From Nitrospira sp. (GTDB lineage: Bacteria > Nitrospirota > Nitrospiria > Nitrospirales > Nitrospiraceae): a stretch of DNA of 64,000 nucleotides. Below the pieces are notes generated by a model. It made no database searches and was not told where the DNA came from. It worked only from the letters and a program-made list of their open reading frames with translations. The stretch lies in contig JARFXP010000001.1 in assembly GCA_029194675.1 (NCBI GenBank), positions 1,046,501 to 1,110,500 on the forward strand. Direction: 5' to 3'. Below, piece by piece: positions 52,105 to 62,151 of the stretch (the first letter of the stretch is position 1; every line of letters begins with the position of its first letter). A program made the position numbers and the translations under genes.

Positions 52105-53106
52105 CTAAGAGGCCGGCTGCAACGCCGCAGGCTGTTTCTGTTGTCCAAGATCCCCCACAAATTGATCGATGAGTGCGATTACTCGTTCCGCCGTCCGCTC
52201 ATAGGGCTCGCTGTCCTCGATCGACAACCACACAACTCCCGCTTCACTTCGAAACCAGGTCATCTGCCGTTTCGCAAAACGTCTCGTGTCGCGCTTGAAC
52301 CGACGCACCATTTCGGCGTAATCGCACTCATTCGCCAAATAGGCTCCGACCTGGCGATAGCCGAGACCTTTCATCGAACCGAGCTCGCGCCCGTATCCCT
52401 GGCCGAGCAATAATCGAGTCTCTTCTACCATCCCATGAGTCAGCTGCCAATCGATTCGTTCTTCAATCCTTCGATACAGGGTCTCTTTCCTTCGCTCAAG
52501 GCCAATCAGAAGAGAGGAAAATGGAGTCTCCTGAAACCCGTGTTCGGCCTGCATGGTCGACAGTGGGCGCCCGGATAGCCGAAAGACTTCTAACGCCCGC
52601 ATGACCTTGGATTCATCATTCGGATGCAACCGTGCTGCCGTTTCAGGATCAACGCGCAGCAGCTCTGCATAGAGACCATCTCGTCCCCGCTCGTCTCTCG
52701 ATTTCTTGAGGTCTGCTCTCACGTGAGGATCAGCCTGGGGCGCTGGACACAACCCTCTCACCAAGGTTCGGATATACAACCCGGTTCCACCCACCACGAA
52801 AGGCAACCGCCCCGCACTGTATAAGCGTTCGATTTCCACCATCGCGACTCGCCGATACCAACCGGCGTTGAACATTTCGCTGGGGTCGACCAAATCGATA
52901 AGACGGTGCGACACCGCCTGACGCTCCTCGACGGTCGGCTTATCCGTTCCAATGTCCATCCCGCAATACACTTGACGGGAATCCGCCGCCAGCACGTCCG
53001 TCTCAAGGTATTTGGCCACTTGTACTGCAATCCGACTTTTACCGACGGCCGTCGGACCGAGCAGCACGACGAGGGGACGGTAGTGGAGCCACTGATCTGA
53101 TCGCAT
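52105..53106 (-). CDS. miaA: tRNA dimethylallyltransferase MiaA
   Basis: 333 residues. P-loop GPTAVGKSRIA, then DSRQVYCGMDIGTDKPTVEE, VVGGTGLYIRTLVRG and the C-terminal TRRFAKRQMTWFR all match MiaA. It adds the dimethylallyl group to A37 of tRNAs reading U-starting codons. The gene is 91 bp from mutL, a common neighbour in bacteria. The C-terminal GQQKQPAALQPAS tail is extra. Confidence 0.95.
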   Translation of the reverse strand: MRSDQWLHYRPLVVLLGPTAVGKSRIAVQVAKYLETDVLAADSRQVYCGMDIGTDKPTVEERQAVSHRLIDLVDPSEMFNAGWYRRVAMVEIERLYSAGRLPFVVGGTGLYIRTLVRGLCPAPQADPHVRADLKKSRDERGRDGLYAELLRVDPETAARLHPNDESKVMRALEVFRLSGRPLSTMQAEHGFQETPFSSLLIGLERRKETLYRRIEERIDWQLTHGMVEETRLLLGQGYGRELGSMKGLGYRQVGAYLANECDYAEMVRRFKRDTRRFAKRQMTWFRSEAGVVWLSIEDSEPYERTAERVIALIDQFVGDLGQQKQPAALQPAS

Positions 53107-53197
53107 GTCACGCGAACGCTGCCGCGCCGATGATAGACCTATCTGCCGGGACCAAAGCTCTCCATCGAATATCCGTAGCCTCCGTCGGAATCATCAG

Positions 53198-54970
53198 CTA
53201 CCAACCAGCTCGTCCGAACATTTTCTCCAGATCTGCGATGCCGAGTCGGAACGACGTTCTCCGCCCGTGCGGACAGGTTGTGATCTCTCCTTCGGTACGC
53301 CATTCCTCAACCAGAGCCTTGATTTCTTCCGGTTTCATCGAGCGACCGGCCCGAACCGCCCCGTGGCACGCCAACGATGCCAGGACTGATCGCACTCGTG
53401 CCTCCAGACTCGAGCCACTGTCCCATTGCGTGAGATCATCCATGAGATCCTGTAGAAACGTGGTCGGATCGATCTTGCCCAGACCGATCGGAATCGCTCT
53501 GACCAAGACGGTTGAGGAGCCAAATGGTTCTATTTCCATCCCCAATTGCTGCAGATCGTTTTGGTAACGTTGAAGCAATGCCGTCTGAGGTGGCGACAGT
53601 TCCACCGGATCGGGGATCAACAGAGGCTGGGCCTGGATACCACGGGTCGTCCAAGCTCGGTACAGTCGTTCAAACAGGACCCGCTCGTGAGCCGTGTGTT
53701 GATCAATCACCGTCAAATCCCCGCCGACTTGAGCGATGAGGAATGTCCGATTGATCTGCCCCAGCACGATCACCTCAGCTGAAGGCACTCGACCGTAGGG
53801 CTCCGCCGCATCGCTCACCAACGGCAATTGGGTTCCGGGGGTGGACTGCAAGGGCGTCGATTCCGCTCCAACGGATTCGGACGTGGGGAGATCCGCCACG
53901 ATGGAACCCAAGGTCCGTCGCACGGAGGACTCTACGAACGGAGTCTTACCCAGCTCAGCGAGCTTTCCGCCACTCAAGGCTTTGCGGACCGCTCGCCGTA
54001 CGAGTTGGTGGATCACCTCATTGTCCGAAAATCTCACTTCCCGCTTGGTCGGATGGACATTCACATCGAGGCGATCCGGATCAATTTCCAGAAACAGCAC
54101 GAATCGCGGCTGACTCCCCTTGGCAAGGAATGAACCATACCCTTCCCCGACGGCATGAGAGACGGCGGCGTTGCGCACGGGACGACGGTTCACGAACAAC
54201 TCTTGCGGTACGCGAGCGGATTTTGCATGGACCGCATCCACGATGTACCCGCTGACATGAGCTCCAGGAAGCGAGGCATTGATTCGGAGACTTTGGTCTA
54301 TAAAAGTGCGTCGATAAACCTGGGCGATCCGATCACCACCCGACGGCGCAGACGGGTAATTGAAGATCTCCTCGCCGTTGTGCGTCAAGCAGAAATGGAC
54401 GGACGGCCAGGCAAGCGATGCCTGCTGTACGACCCGGCTGATATGCATGAACTCCGTGAGGGTCGACTTCAGGAACTTCTTCCGGGCCGGCTGATTGTGG
54501 AACAACTCTGCAACTTCGACACGTGTTCCTGTGATCGGAGGAGCTTCGGCGATTCTCTCGACCGCTCCCCCGACGACTTCCAGCTCGGTCCCTACTTCGG
54601 CGGAGCGAGTCGCCGTCATCAACCGAACATGGGCGACAGCGGCGATGCTCGGCAGTGCTTCGCCTCGAAAACCCATCGTGCGGATTGACCAGAGATCCAG
54701 ATCGGACCGGAGCTTGCTCGTGGCATGTCGGTGAAAAGCGCGCGGGGCATCTTCCGGACTCATACCCTCTCCGTCATCGCTCACCCGAATCAAGACAAGC
54801 CCTCCGTCCCTCACGTCGATCGTGATGGACCGACTCCCCGCATCGAGACTGTTCTCGATGAGCTCTTTGACAACCGCCGCCGGGCGTTCGACCACCTCTC
54901 CCGCTGCAATACGACCGATGACCTCTTCCGAAAGAATACAGATCTTGCCACTGCCGTCGGTTCTCAGCAC
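53198..54970 (-). CDS. mutL: DNA mismatch repair protein MutL, endonuclease type
   Basis: A 590-residue protein with a GTG start and GAGGAG site. The GHKL ATPase has AAGEVVERPAAVVKELIENS and GFRGEALPSIAAV. The C-terminal half holds DQHTAHERVLFE (the DQHAX2EX4E metal site with Thr for Ala) and CPHGRR, so it should be nickase-active. It is coupled in order with miaA, as in many bacteria. It repairs replication mismatches with MutS. Confidence 0.95.
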   Translation of the reverse strand: MLRTDGSGKICILSEEVIGRIAAGEVVERPAAVVKELIENSLDAGSRSITIDVRDGGLVLIRVSDDGEGMSPEDAPRAFHRHATSKLRSDLDLWSIRTMGFRGEALPSIAAVAHVRLMTATRSAEVGTELEVVGGAVERIAEAPPITGTRVEVAELFHNQPARKKFLKSTLTEFMHISRVVQQASLAWPSVHFCLTHNGEEIFNYPSAPSGGDRIAQVYRRTFIDQSLRINASLPGAHVSGYIVDAVHAKSARVPQELFVNRRPVRNAAVSHAVGEGYGSFLAKGSQPRFVLFLEIDPDRLDVNVHPTKREVRFSDNEVIHQLVRRAVRKALSGGKLAELGKTPFVESSVRRTLGSIVADLPTSESVGAESTPLQSTPGTQLPLVSDAAEPYGRVPSAEVIVLGQINRTFLIAQVGGDLTVIDQHTAHERVLFERLYRAWTTRGIQAQPLLIPDPVELSPPQTALLQRYQNDLQQLGMEIEPFGSSTVLVRAIPIGLGKIDPTTFLQDLMDDLTQWDSGSSLEARVRSVLASLACHGAVRAGRSMKPEEIKALVEEWRTEGEITTCPHGRRTSFRLGIADLEKMFGRAGW

Positions 54971-55033
54971 GGCACGATGCTCCTCATGAGTGAGAAGGCG
55001 GTGATGGGGTGGGGCGTCGCGCCACGGCGACGA

Positions 55034-55795
55034 TCATCGGATCTCGGCCAACTTATACTTTGCCAACTTCGATTCGTCCGATGAAGGGTACTCTTCAAGC
55101 ACTCGCTTCAGATTCTTTCTCGACCTACCGAGATCGCCGGTCTCGGCCGTCGCCAGACCAAGCTTATACAGCGCCGCGGGAACCTTTTCGTTTCCTGGAT
55201 ACTCCGTCACGAGAGAGTCGAAGGTTTGGATGGCTCGCCCATAGTCTTTCAAGTTGTAATACGATTCTCCCAACCAATATTGAGCGTTTGGAGTCAGAGA
55301 CGTGCCGGGAAAATCCTTGATGAACCGTTGGAACCCTGCGACCGCAAGCTCGTATTTCCCGCTGAGATAATCATTATATGCCAGATTGAATGCGGACGTC
55401 GGCGTGATCCCGGATACCGCCACCGTCGGTTCTGCCGATGGAGTCTGTTTAACAGGCCTCGATGCACGAGACTCTATCGAGGAATCCGGCTTGGCGGATG
55501 CCTGACCGGCAGCCTCTTCCAGCTTTGCCAATCGGCTTTCAAGTTTTTGAAAGCGTGCTGCCAGGTCCTCGAATCGCGGTTTCGCAGAATCCGTATCCTT
55601 GCTCCGCTCCACGGCATCCAATCGTCGGACCACGGCATCCACCCGTTGATGATCCTGGTCCTGCGTTCGCGAGATGGTCGAGAGCTGATGGCGCATTTCC
55701 AGAAAATCGGCATGCTTGGCACAGCCGACAAGCACGATCGTCGACGCCAACAATCCCCAGGCCGCAGAACCGGACACGAGTGTACGGACACACAT
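55034..55795 (-). CDS. cpoB: YbgF/CpoB-like TPR lipoprotein
   Basis: 253 residues with a lipobox ending at Cys25 (IVLVGC). A short coiled-coil (about 30-95) is followed by TPRs (AFNLAYNDYLSGKYELAVAGFQRF..., NAQYWLGESYYNLKDY). This is the YbgF/CpoB layout, which links Tol-Pal with peptidoglycan synthesis in E. coli. Here it is a lipoprotein rather than soluble. A second longer YbgF-like gene lies 4 bp upstream. Confidence 0.85.
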   Translation of the reverse strand: MCVRTLVSGSAAWGLLASTIVLVGCAKHADFLEMRHQLSTISRTQDQDHQRVDAVVRRLDAVERSKDTDSAKPRFEDLAARFQKLESRLAKLEEAAGQASAKPDSSIESRASRPVKQTPSAEPTVAVSGITPTSAFNLAYNDYLSGKYELAVAGFQRFIKDFPGTSLTPNAQYWLGESYYNLKDYGRAIQTFDSLVTEYPGNEKVPAALYKLGLATAETGDLGRSRKNLKRVLEEYPSSDESKLAKYKLAEIR

Positions 55796-55799
55796 GGTG

Positions 55800-57203
55800 T
55801 TACCGCACCTCCTTGAGTTGAGCCAGTTTGTCCGAGGCTTTTCCCGCCTCAGCAGTTTTCGGGTAGAGCGTGACCACTTGCTTAAAGGCGGACGACGCTC
55901 GCTTCCTGTCTTTTAGCGCCAAGTACGCATATCCTTTCCTTAAGATTGCAGCAGGCACCTTTTCGCTGCCGGGATAGTCGATCTCCACTTTATCGTAGGC
56001 ATCGATCGCTCTCTGGAACTCTTTCTTACCGAAGTGCGACTCTCCCAGCCAAAAGCGGGCATTCGGCGCGAGGTTAGAGTTTGGATAGTCATCGAGAAAT
56101 CCGGCAAATCCTTGCCGAGCACCTTCCAAGTCCCCGTCTCGAAACAAGCCTAACACCTGCTCATAGCGAACCCGATCAGGTGGATCGGCACTGGCCTGAA
56201 CCGGTTCAAATTTCGGTGATTCTTGGGGAGGAACGATCGTTGTCGCACCTCCCGTGGTCTCCGGCCCAACGGACAGCCTTGAGGATTCTCCTCCACCATC
56301 CTGCATGGGTTCATTCGACCCCAGTGCGGGCTGTTGCACCGGTTTGTGAGCCTGTTGCGGAGGAGCGGACCTATTTGATACCTGCTCAAGAGTTTTCGCC
56401 AAGGCATCGATTCGACCGTCCTGCTCGTCAAGGCGAGCCGTAGCTTTTTTCCCGACTGCTTCAAGCGCCTTCGTGATGGAAATCACGCTTCGGTTGATCT
56501 CCTCCGCATGGGTCGCCCTCGTTTTTGAATCGGCATCGATTCTCGATGTGAGATGCTTAGCGGTTTGCTCGTGCTCACCCACGCGATCATTCAGACCGGT
56601 CAGCGCCTCCCGAAACCCCGTCAGCGCCTGATTGAATTGGGTGAACTTTTGAGAACTCTGTTCGATCTTATTCTGGTGCTCCATTAACTCCTTTTGGTGC
56701 CCTTCCAGCTTGACATCGACGCGTTTTACCAACCCTTCGTTCGTACGTTGGACGACGTCAATGACCTCTTTTTTCAAAGTCTCCATGGCCTTCGATAGCT
56801 CGTCCAGCCGGGCCGACACCTTCGCGTCCTGCGTCTCGAAGCTCTTCTGCATCCACAGATAACGGGTGCTGCTGTCGGATTCCAGCTTGGCCGCCAACTG
56901 TTCCAGTTTCTTTGTCTGCTGCTCCAACTGGGCTGACCGATGCTTAAAATCTTCCTGTTTGCTCTGGAGCTCTCGTGCCTGGTGCAGAGCCTTTTCGAGC
57001 TCTCCTCGCAGCTGCGGCAATTCATGTTCGCGTAAGGTCGAAATTTCCTGGTTCTGCCTGGCCCTGGTCTGGGACAGCTGTTGCTGAAGATCTTTTTCGG
57101 CTTTTTTCAGGTCGGACTGCTGCGCGACACACCCCGGCAAAAGGAGACCGCCCACAGCGATACCGAGAAGCAGACCATGTCTTGTTCGTAGTTGAGGCGT
57201 CAT
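55800..57203 (-). CDS. Long coiled-coil YbgF-like lipoprotein
   Basis: 467 residues. A lipobox ends at Cys25 (LLPGC). A very long coiled coil (about 28-280) with heptad charge is followed by a Pro/Gly-rich linker and the same TPR block as the next gene (VRYEQVLGLFRDGDLEGARQGF, NARFWLGESHFGKKEFQRAI). The two TPR parts are clearly paralogous. It probably spans the periplasm as part of Tol-Pal. Confidence 0.8.
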   Translation of the reverse strand: MTPQLRTRHGLLLGIAVGGLLLPGCVAQQSDLKKAEKDLQQQLSQTRARQNQEISTLREHELPQLRGELEKALHQARELQSKQEDFKHRSAQLEQQTKKLEQLAAKLESDSSTRYLWMQKSFETQDAKVSARLDELSKAMETLKKEVIDVVQRTNEGLVKRVDVKLEGHQKELMEHQNKIEQSSQKFTQFNQALTGFREALTGLNDRVGEHEQTAKHLTSRIDADSKTRATHAEEINRSVISITKALEAVGKKATARLDEQDGRIDALAKTLEQVSNRSAPPQQAHKPVQQPALGSNEPMQDGGGESSRLSVGPETTGGATTIVPPQESPKFEPVQASADPPDRVRYEQVLGLFRDGDLEGARQGFAGFLDDYPNSNLAPNARFWLGESHFGKKEFQRAIDAYDKVEIDYPGSEKVPAAILRKGYAYLALKDRKRASSAFKQVVTLYPKTAEAGKASDKLAQLKEVR

Positions 57204-57267
57204 GTCCTGGACTCCGAACGACCACCGACAGTCAGGGCTCGTTCAGGCGAACGGCTCTGCCATCGCA

Positions 57268-57993
57268 CTACTTGCCTGTCTTGACAACGAGATGGCCACG
57301 GCGATTCTGCGAGTAACAAGATTCCGTATGCTCCGTGCAGAACGGCCGTTCTTTGCCGTAGGAAACGACCGACAAATGAGTGGGGACCACTCCCAGTTCA
57401 ACGAGATAATTCCGAACAGCCTTCGCACGCTTTTCACCCAGCACCAAATTATAGGCTGATGTGCCACGCTCGTCACAATGTCCTTCGATTTTCAGCTGTG
57501 CGTACGGATTCGATCTGGCCCATTCCGCATTGCCGGAAAGGGCATGGCGTCCCTCATCGGTGATCGAAAAGCTATCGTACGCGAAAAAGACATCCCGAAG
57601 TCCAGCCGCCACGGACGCCACCTGCTCCGCACGAATTTCAGCCAACTGGCGAGCGGCCGCGCCGGAATCTGCTTTTGCGATCACCCCGTTAGAGCGGCCG
57701 GCACCGCCTTGACTACCTCCATTGCCGCCATTTCCCGCTAACCGCTCTTCGGAAGGATTGCGATCCAACCCTCGTAGGCTATTCGCATCCTCACGCCCAG
57801 AGAACGACGTATCGGGAAAACTTGAACTGGTTCCTTCTTTGGCCCCCCCCTTAGCCATCTCTCCTCTGGCCATCTCTTCCTGCAAAGCCTGGGTATCTCC
57901 TCCTGATCGGACCGCCTTCTTCGAGCAGGCTGGAATTCCCAGCACGATGATACCAAGAATCAACGGCAAGCAGCTGGCTGGCGACGTTTTCAT
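57268..57993 (-). CDS. pal: Peptidoglycan-associated lipoprotein Pal
   Basis: A 241-residue lipoprotein (lipobox Cys23, LGIPAC). The C-terminal OmpA-like domain has the usual LKIEGHCDERGTSAYNLVLGEKRA, which binds peptidoglycan. A Gly-rich linker of about 70 residues precedes it. It anchors the outer membrane and recruits TolB. A run of eight G on the coding strand encodes part of the linker. It sits in the tol order next to tolB. Confidence 0.9.
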   Translation of the reverse strand: MKTSPASCLPLILGIIVLGIPACSKKAVRSGGDTQALQEEMARGEMAKGGAKEGTSSSFPDTSFSGREDANSLRGLDRNPSEERLAGNGGNGGSQGGAGRSNGVIAKADSGAAARQLAEIRAEQVASVAAGLRDVFFAYDSFSITDEGRHALSGNAEWARSNPYAQLKIEGHCDERGTSAYNLVLGEKRAKAVRNYLVELGVVPTHLSVVSYGKERPFCTEHTESCYSQNRRGHLVVKTGK

Positions 57994-58071
57994 TAGCTTC
58001 CTTTCCTCCTATGAAATATCGTCCTTTTTCTTACAGCGAAGGACGATTGCCGTCAATGCCTTCCTGGATAT

Positions 58072-59412
58072 TTACGATGCCGGAGACCAGGACGGTGCGC
58101 TATTGTGAGTTCCGATAAATGTAATGCGCTCGAGATCTTTACCGTCCGCATTGATCATGTAGATCTGACTCTTCCCGTCCACCGTCGAGCTGAAGACTAG
58201 ATGCCGACCATCCGGAGACCAGGACGGAGAATCATCCACTCCCAGTCCTGTGGTTAATTGAAGATGTTTCTGGCCATCGGGGGTGATCACACACAGTTTG
58301 TACTCTTTCTTGGAAGTCCTGCACACGTAGGCGATCCAATTTCCTCGAGGAGACCAGGCCGGCGCCGCGTTGTAGTCTCCATCGAACGTCAAGCGACGCA
58401 CGTTGGATCCATCCGCGCTCATAAGGAAAATTTGTGGTCCGCCGCCTCGATCGGACGTAAATGCAATCTCGCGCCCCGAGGGAGACCACGAGGGAGATAA
58501 GTCCCCGGCCGCATTCGTGGTGAGTCTCTGAACGGCTTTCGTACGGGTATCCAAACGATATAACTCGGCGTTTCCTTCATGGCTTGAGGCGTAGGCCAGC
58601 GCATTCCCATCGGGAGAGAAAACCGGAGTGATGTTCAACCCTCCTTGCGCGACGAGTGTCCACCGTTTTCCTGTGGCAAGCTCGATCATGTCGATATCCT
58701 GCGTGTTCCGATTACGGTACGTCGTGAAAACTAAAAACCGTCGGTCCGGCGACCAACGAGGCATCAGGTTCAAGAACCCGTCGGCAGTCAACTGACGAGG
58801 CTCGTATCCATCGTAATCCATCACGAATAACTCGCGAGCCGTTCCCAGCTCCGAGACATAGGCGATCTTCGTCCGGGCGATTCCCGGTTCTCCCGTATAG
58901 CGAAAGACCAACTCATCGGCAAAACGATGGGCCATGAGGCGGGCAACCGATGTCGAGCCGACATACCGCTTCCCTCCCACGACTTCGTTGCTGGCCGTAT
59001 CATACACGTACCCATCCATACTGAGATCGGCGTCCTTGCTACCATTCTTGATTCCCGCCTTACCCCAGACAATGACCGACACCCCGTTCTCGGCGGCTTG
59101 TTTGAAGGAAGCATCAGGCTCTGCCCCGAGCTGAGCGACCTTGATGCCAAGACTCGGCAAATCGACAAGCGTGAAGACCTGCGAGCGTCGCACGTCCGCC
59201 TTGAGTATTTCTTCGATACGCGTGCCCAGCTTCACACGTCCCTCGGGTGACTCCGATCCACTCACGTTCTCAATCGCGGCGATCCCTAGTGGAATCCTCT
59301 GGAAATCCGGTCTAGTTGCTTCAAGAAAGACGTCGGCGGCACCGGACTCAATGATCCAAGCGACGCCGATTGACACACACAGGATGACAACGACACCAGC
59401 TCGGAAGGTCAT
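58072..59412 (-). CDS. tolB: TolB periplasmic beta-propeller
   Basis: A 446-residue secreted protein: a signal peptide, an N-terminal TolB domain (AAENGVSVIVWGKAG), then a six-bladed WD40-like (PD40) propeller with repeats such as SWSPSGREIAFTSDRGG and APAWSPRGNWIAYV. It links Pal, TolA and outer-membrane proteins. It lies 3 bp from tolA and is followed by pal. The terminal SAPSWSPAS ends mid-repeat in style. Confidence 0.9.
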   Translation of the reverse strand: MTFRAGVVVILCVSIGVAWIIESGAADVFLEATRPDFQRIPLGIAAIENVSGSESPEGRVKLGTRIEEILKADVRRSQVFTLVDLPSLGIKVAQLGAEPDASFKQAAENGVSVIVWGKAGIKNGSKDADLSMDGYVYDTASNEVVGGKRYVGSTSVARLMAHRFADELVFRYTGEPGIARTKIAYVSELGTARELFVMDYDGYEPRQLTADGFLNLMPRWSPDRRFLVFTTYRNRNTQDIDMIELATGKRWTLVAQGGLNITPVFSPDGNALAYASSHEGNAELYRLDTRTKAVQRLTTNAAGDLSPSWSPSGREIAFTSDRGGGPQIFLMSADGSNVRRLTFDGDYNAAPAWSPRGNWIAYVCRTSKKEYKLCVITPDGQKHLQLTTGLGVDDSPSWSPDGRHLVFSSTVDGKSQIYMINADGKDLERITFIGTHNSAPSWSPAS

Positions 59413-59415
59413 GGT

Positions 59416-60507
59416 TTATCCTTGCGGCTCTCCGACGGTAAAAGTGAAGTGGGCGTCAAAGTACGAATCAACGATATCAGACGGAAACTTAGGTAATGGG
59501 TTTGCACTGAGAACTGCTCGTTTCCCCGCTAAATCATAGTACTCGTTACCTGAAGATTGCTCGATCGCCACACCGGTGACCGAGCCGTTCTTATGAAGTC
59601 TGAACTGTACGACAACGACGTAGGCTTGGCTGGTCAGATCCAGGGGCGGAGCATTCCAAGAATTACTGATTCGCTGTCGCACAAGCGCAAGATACGCGCT
59701 GGATCCCTGAGTCATCCCTGGAACCTTCAATGTGGTGTCGACAGCCTTGAGGTTCTGGACCTTTGCTTCAACTTGAGGGACAGGTTTTGACGGTGCTTCC
59801 ACTGGGGGCGCCGCTTTGGGCACCTCAAGTTTTTTGATCTTTTTCAGTTCCTCATCCAGTTCCTTCGCCACATCCTCCGTCAAGGAGGAGGGTTGAGCGG
59901 AGGCAACCAGCCTTTTTGGGGGTGTTTCCTTGGTTTCCGTGAGGACCGGTACATCGGGCAGCTTGATCCCCGGTGATTTCCTTGGCTTGTCCTCCGGGCT
60001 GATGTCGCCGCGCTGCGGGGCATCCGGAGGCAACTCGATATCTTTCATGATATCGCGCATGAGATCATTCGACGATTTTGCCGGAGCGACCGGAGGAGGA
60101 ACGGCTGCGGCCGTCACAGGAGGAAGAGACACAGGTGCCACTTTCACGGGAGGAGCAGATTTGGGCTGATCAATAGGTTTGGGTGGCTCAACAGGTTTAG
60201 GGTGCTCAATGGGCTTAGGCCGTTCGATGGCTTTAGATTGCTCGATAGGCTTGGCCTGCCGGACCGGCTTGGGTGGTTCAACCTCTTTGTCAATCGGTTG
60301 ACTTTTCGCCGGTTCAACAGCCTTCTCGGGAAGAGTCGGCAGACTTGCGAGTGAAATCTCAATGGACACCAGGGGCCGTTCGCCATGTCGTGGCAGGCGA
60401 ACCCAGCCCACCATCGCCAGCATGCCGACATGCAGTACCAGAGAGACGACGACGGCAAAGCCCAAGCGACGAGTCAGTGTCGCCTGCCATTCATCATCCG
60501 AGACCAT
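59416..60507 (-). CDS. tolA: TolA/TonB-type energy-transducing protein
   Basis: 363 residues from ATG 60507 (MVSDDEWQATLTRRL). A membrane helix follows, then a long Pro/Lys/Glu repeat region (repeated KPIEQPKP-like units, about 70-125) and a C-terminal TonB/TolA domain (about 265-363). A GTG at 60582 would add 25 residues and overlap tolR by 38 bp. It carries energy from TolQR to TolB and Pal. Confidence 0.85.
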   Translation of the reverse strand: MVSDDEWQATLTRRLGFAVVVSLVLHVGMLAMVGWVRLPRHGERPLVSIEISLASLPTLPEKAVEPAKSQPIDKEVEPPKPVRQAKPIEQSKAIERPKPIEHPKPVEPPKPIDQPKSAPPVKVAPVSLPPVTAAAVPPPVAPAKSSNDLMRDIMKDIELPPDAPQRGDISPEDKPRKSPGIKLPDVPVLTETKETPPKRLVASAQPSSLTEDVAKELDEELKKIKKLEVPKAAPPVEAPSKPVPQVEAKVQNLKAVDTTLKVPGMTQGSSAYLALVRQRISNSWNAPPLDLTSQAYVVVVQFRLHKNGSVTGVAIEQSSGNEYYDLAGKRAVLSANPLPKFPSDIVDSYFDAHFTFTVGEPQG

Positions 60508-60544
60508 GCCGGCCGTTGCCCAAGCCTGCACTGTGGACCTTATC

Positions 60545-60988
60545 CTACTGGTTGTGTTGGGATGGCGTACCCTCACTGACACGTTCGGGTCCGGTGGGAT
60601 CAGTTACCATGCCGAGTTTTTCGATGCCCGCCTTTTTGACTCCATCCATCACCTGAACCACAATTCCATACGGCACATCGCGGTCTGCGCGTAAATACAA
60701 TGAGACATCGGCATGCTCTTCCTTCATCACGCGCAGCTTCCGCTCCAGCTGAGCCACGCTCACCTGATCTTTGTCGAGATACAGACGTTGATCCTTCTCG
60801 ATCGTCAGCACCGCTCGGATCTCCGGCTTGATCGTGTTCGACGCTGAAGCCGGCAACTTGATGTCCATGCCTCGATAGAGCATCGGTGCCGTGACCATAA
60901 AGATCACCAGTAGCACCAGCACAACGTCCACGAGCGGAATCACGTTGATCTCCGCTAAAAATCGACGCTGCCTCGTCTCCAAGATCAT
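60545..60988 (-). CDS. tolR: TolR/ExbD-type proton-channel subunit
   Basis: 147 residues. An N-terminal membrane helix has the conserved [18 protein letters not shown], with its Asp, then a periplasmic domain (about 45-130) with DGRVPYG-like text ([20 protein letters not shown]). It forms the proton-driven motor with TolQ, whose stop overlaps this start by 4 bp. Confidence 0.9.
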   Translation of the reverse strand: MILETRQRRFLAEINVIPLVDVVLVLLVIFMVTAPMLYRGMDIKLPASASNTIKPEIRAVLTIEKDQRLYLDKDQVSVAQLERKLRVMKEEHADVSLYLRADRDVPYGIVVQVMDGVKKAGIEKLGMVTDPTGPERVSEGTPSQHNQ

Positions 60989-61686
60989 CCTTTCACTCCA
61001 ACGGGAACCGGAGCGATAGGTCTCGTTTGGGCTGGAATCAAAGCGAGCAACTCCACCACGACCGAATCCATGTGCATGGCCGCGCGTCTGATACGTACGA
61101 GAAAATAATTATAGGCAACGACGGCAGGAATCGCGGCAAACAATCCGGCTGCGGTCGCGATCAAGGCTTCGGAGACGCCGGGAGCCACAGCCGCAATGCT
61201 GGCTGTGCCTTGTGTGCCGATTTCCCGGAATGAGTCGATGATACCCATCACCGTTCCCAAGAGGCCCACGAACGGACAGATATTTCCGGTCGTCGCAAGA
61301 AATGGGAGAAACGATTCCAACTTGGTGATTTGACCTTGAGCAAGATGGGCCGCCGTCCGCTCCATCACATGTCGATCGTACGCGACAGAACCGTTTTCAT
61401 TCACCTCGGTGGGAATGTAGCCGATCCGTTGAATCACGGCATGAAAAATCTTCGCGCAGGGACTCCCAACTGTCTGTTGCGCATGCCGAGTGACTTCCTC
61501 CACATCTCTGGCCCGCAGCAACACGGTCATAAAATGGCGATCTTTTGCATCAGCGGTGCGAAATACGGCCAATTTGTAGAAGATGATGGCCCATGACGTG
61601 ATCGAGAAGCAGATCAGGAGCAAGAGAACCACCTTGGACACGATCCCGAGCGACAGAACGACTCCTAGTGGGCCGGTTTGAAACAT
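60985..61686 (-). CDS. tolQ: TolQ/ExbB-type proton-channel subunit
   Basis: A 233-residue protein with three membrane helices and the ExbB/TolQ core ([27 protein letters not shown]). [36 protein letters not shown] is the diagnostic stretch. It energises TolA together with TolR. It is the first gene of the tolQ-tolR-tolA-tolB-pal order, and no strong ribosome site precedes its ATG at 61686. Confidence 0.9.
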   Translation of the reverse strand: MFQTGPLGVVLSLGIVSKVVLLLLICFSITSWAIIFYKLAVFRTADAKDRHFMTVLLRARDVEEVTRHAQQTVGSPCAKIFHAVIQRIGYIPTEVNENGSVAYDRHVMERTAAHLAQGQITKLESFLPFLATTGNICPFVGLLGTVMGIIDSFREIGTQGTASIAAVAPGVSEALIATAAGLFAAIPAVVAYNYFLVRIRRAAMHMDSVVVELLALIPAQTRPIAPVPVGVKG

Positions 61687-61759
61687 ACGAGTCTTTACTC
61701 TCTCTCCTCAGCGCTCATAATTTCCTGGCAAAGTGGAGTGTACCAAACTCTGAAGATAA

Positions 61760-61837
61760 TGGCGGGGCCGACGGGATTTGAACCCGCGACCTCCAGATTG
61801 ACAATCTGGCGTCCTAACCAGGCTGAACGACGGCCCC
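61760..61837 (-). tRNA. tRNA-Asp (anticodon GTC)
   Basis: A 7-bp acceptor stem pairs GGGGCCG with CGGCCCC. The anticodon stem-loop is CCAGA-TTGTCAA-TCTGG with GTC, the T-arm is GGGTTCAAATCCC, and the 3' CCA is encoded (61760-61762). It reads aspartate codons. Confidence 0.95.
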
Positions 61838-61970
61838 GCAAAGTCTATCGCTAGCAGAACAGCAGCACAACAAGACGAAATCGTTGGTCGCCGATCACTT
61901 CCCGCATGTAGGAACAGGCTCTCCGCCCGGCAAGCTCACTACCTGTCTCTGCGTACCAAATATCTCCGAG

Positions 61971-62046
61971 TGGTAGGCGGAACAGGGATTGAACCTGTGA
62001 CCTCTGCCTTGTAAGGGCAGCGCTCTCCCAACTGAGCTATCCGCCC
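61971..62046 (-). tRNA. tRNA-Val (anticodon TAC)
   Basis: A 7-bp acceptor stem, GGGCGGA with TCCGCCT (one G-T pair). The anticodon stem-loop CTGCC-CTTACAA-GGCAG holds TAC, the T-arm is CAGGTTCAATCCCTG, and CCA is encoded (61971-61973). Confidence 0.95.
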
Positions 62047-62151
62047 GATTTTCTTAGCAACCTCCGCGGAGCCTATCAAGTCCGTGCTTTCTTGTCAACG
62101 TGTTTGCGCACTGTTGGCCCAGTTTCGCAATATCTCTATCTCTGCTCCTAA

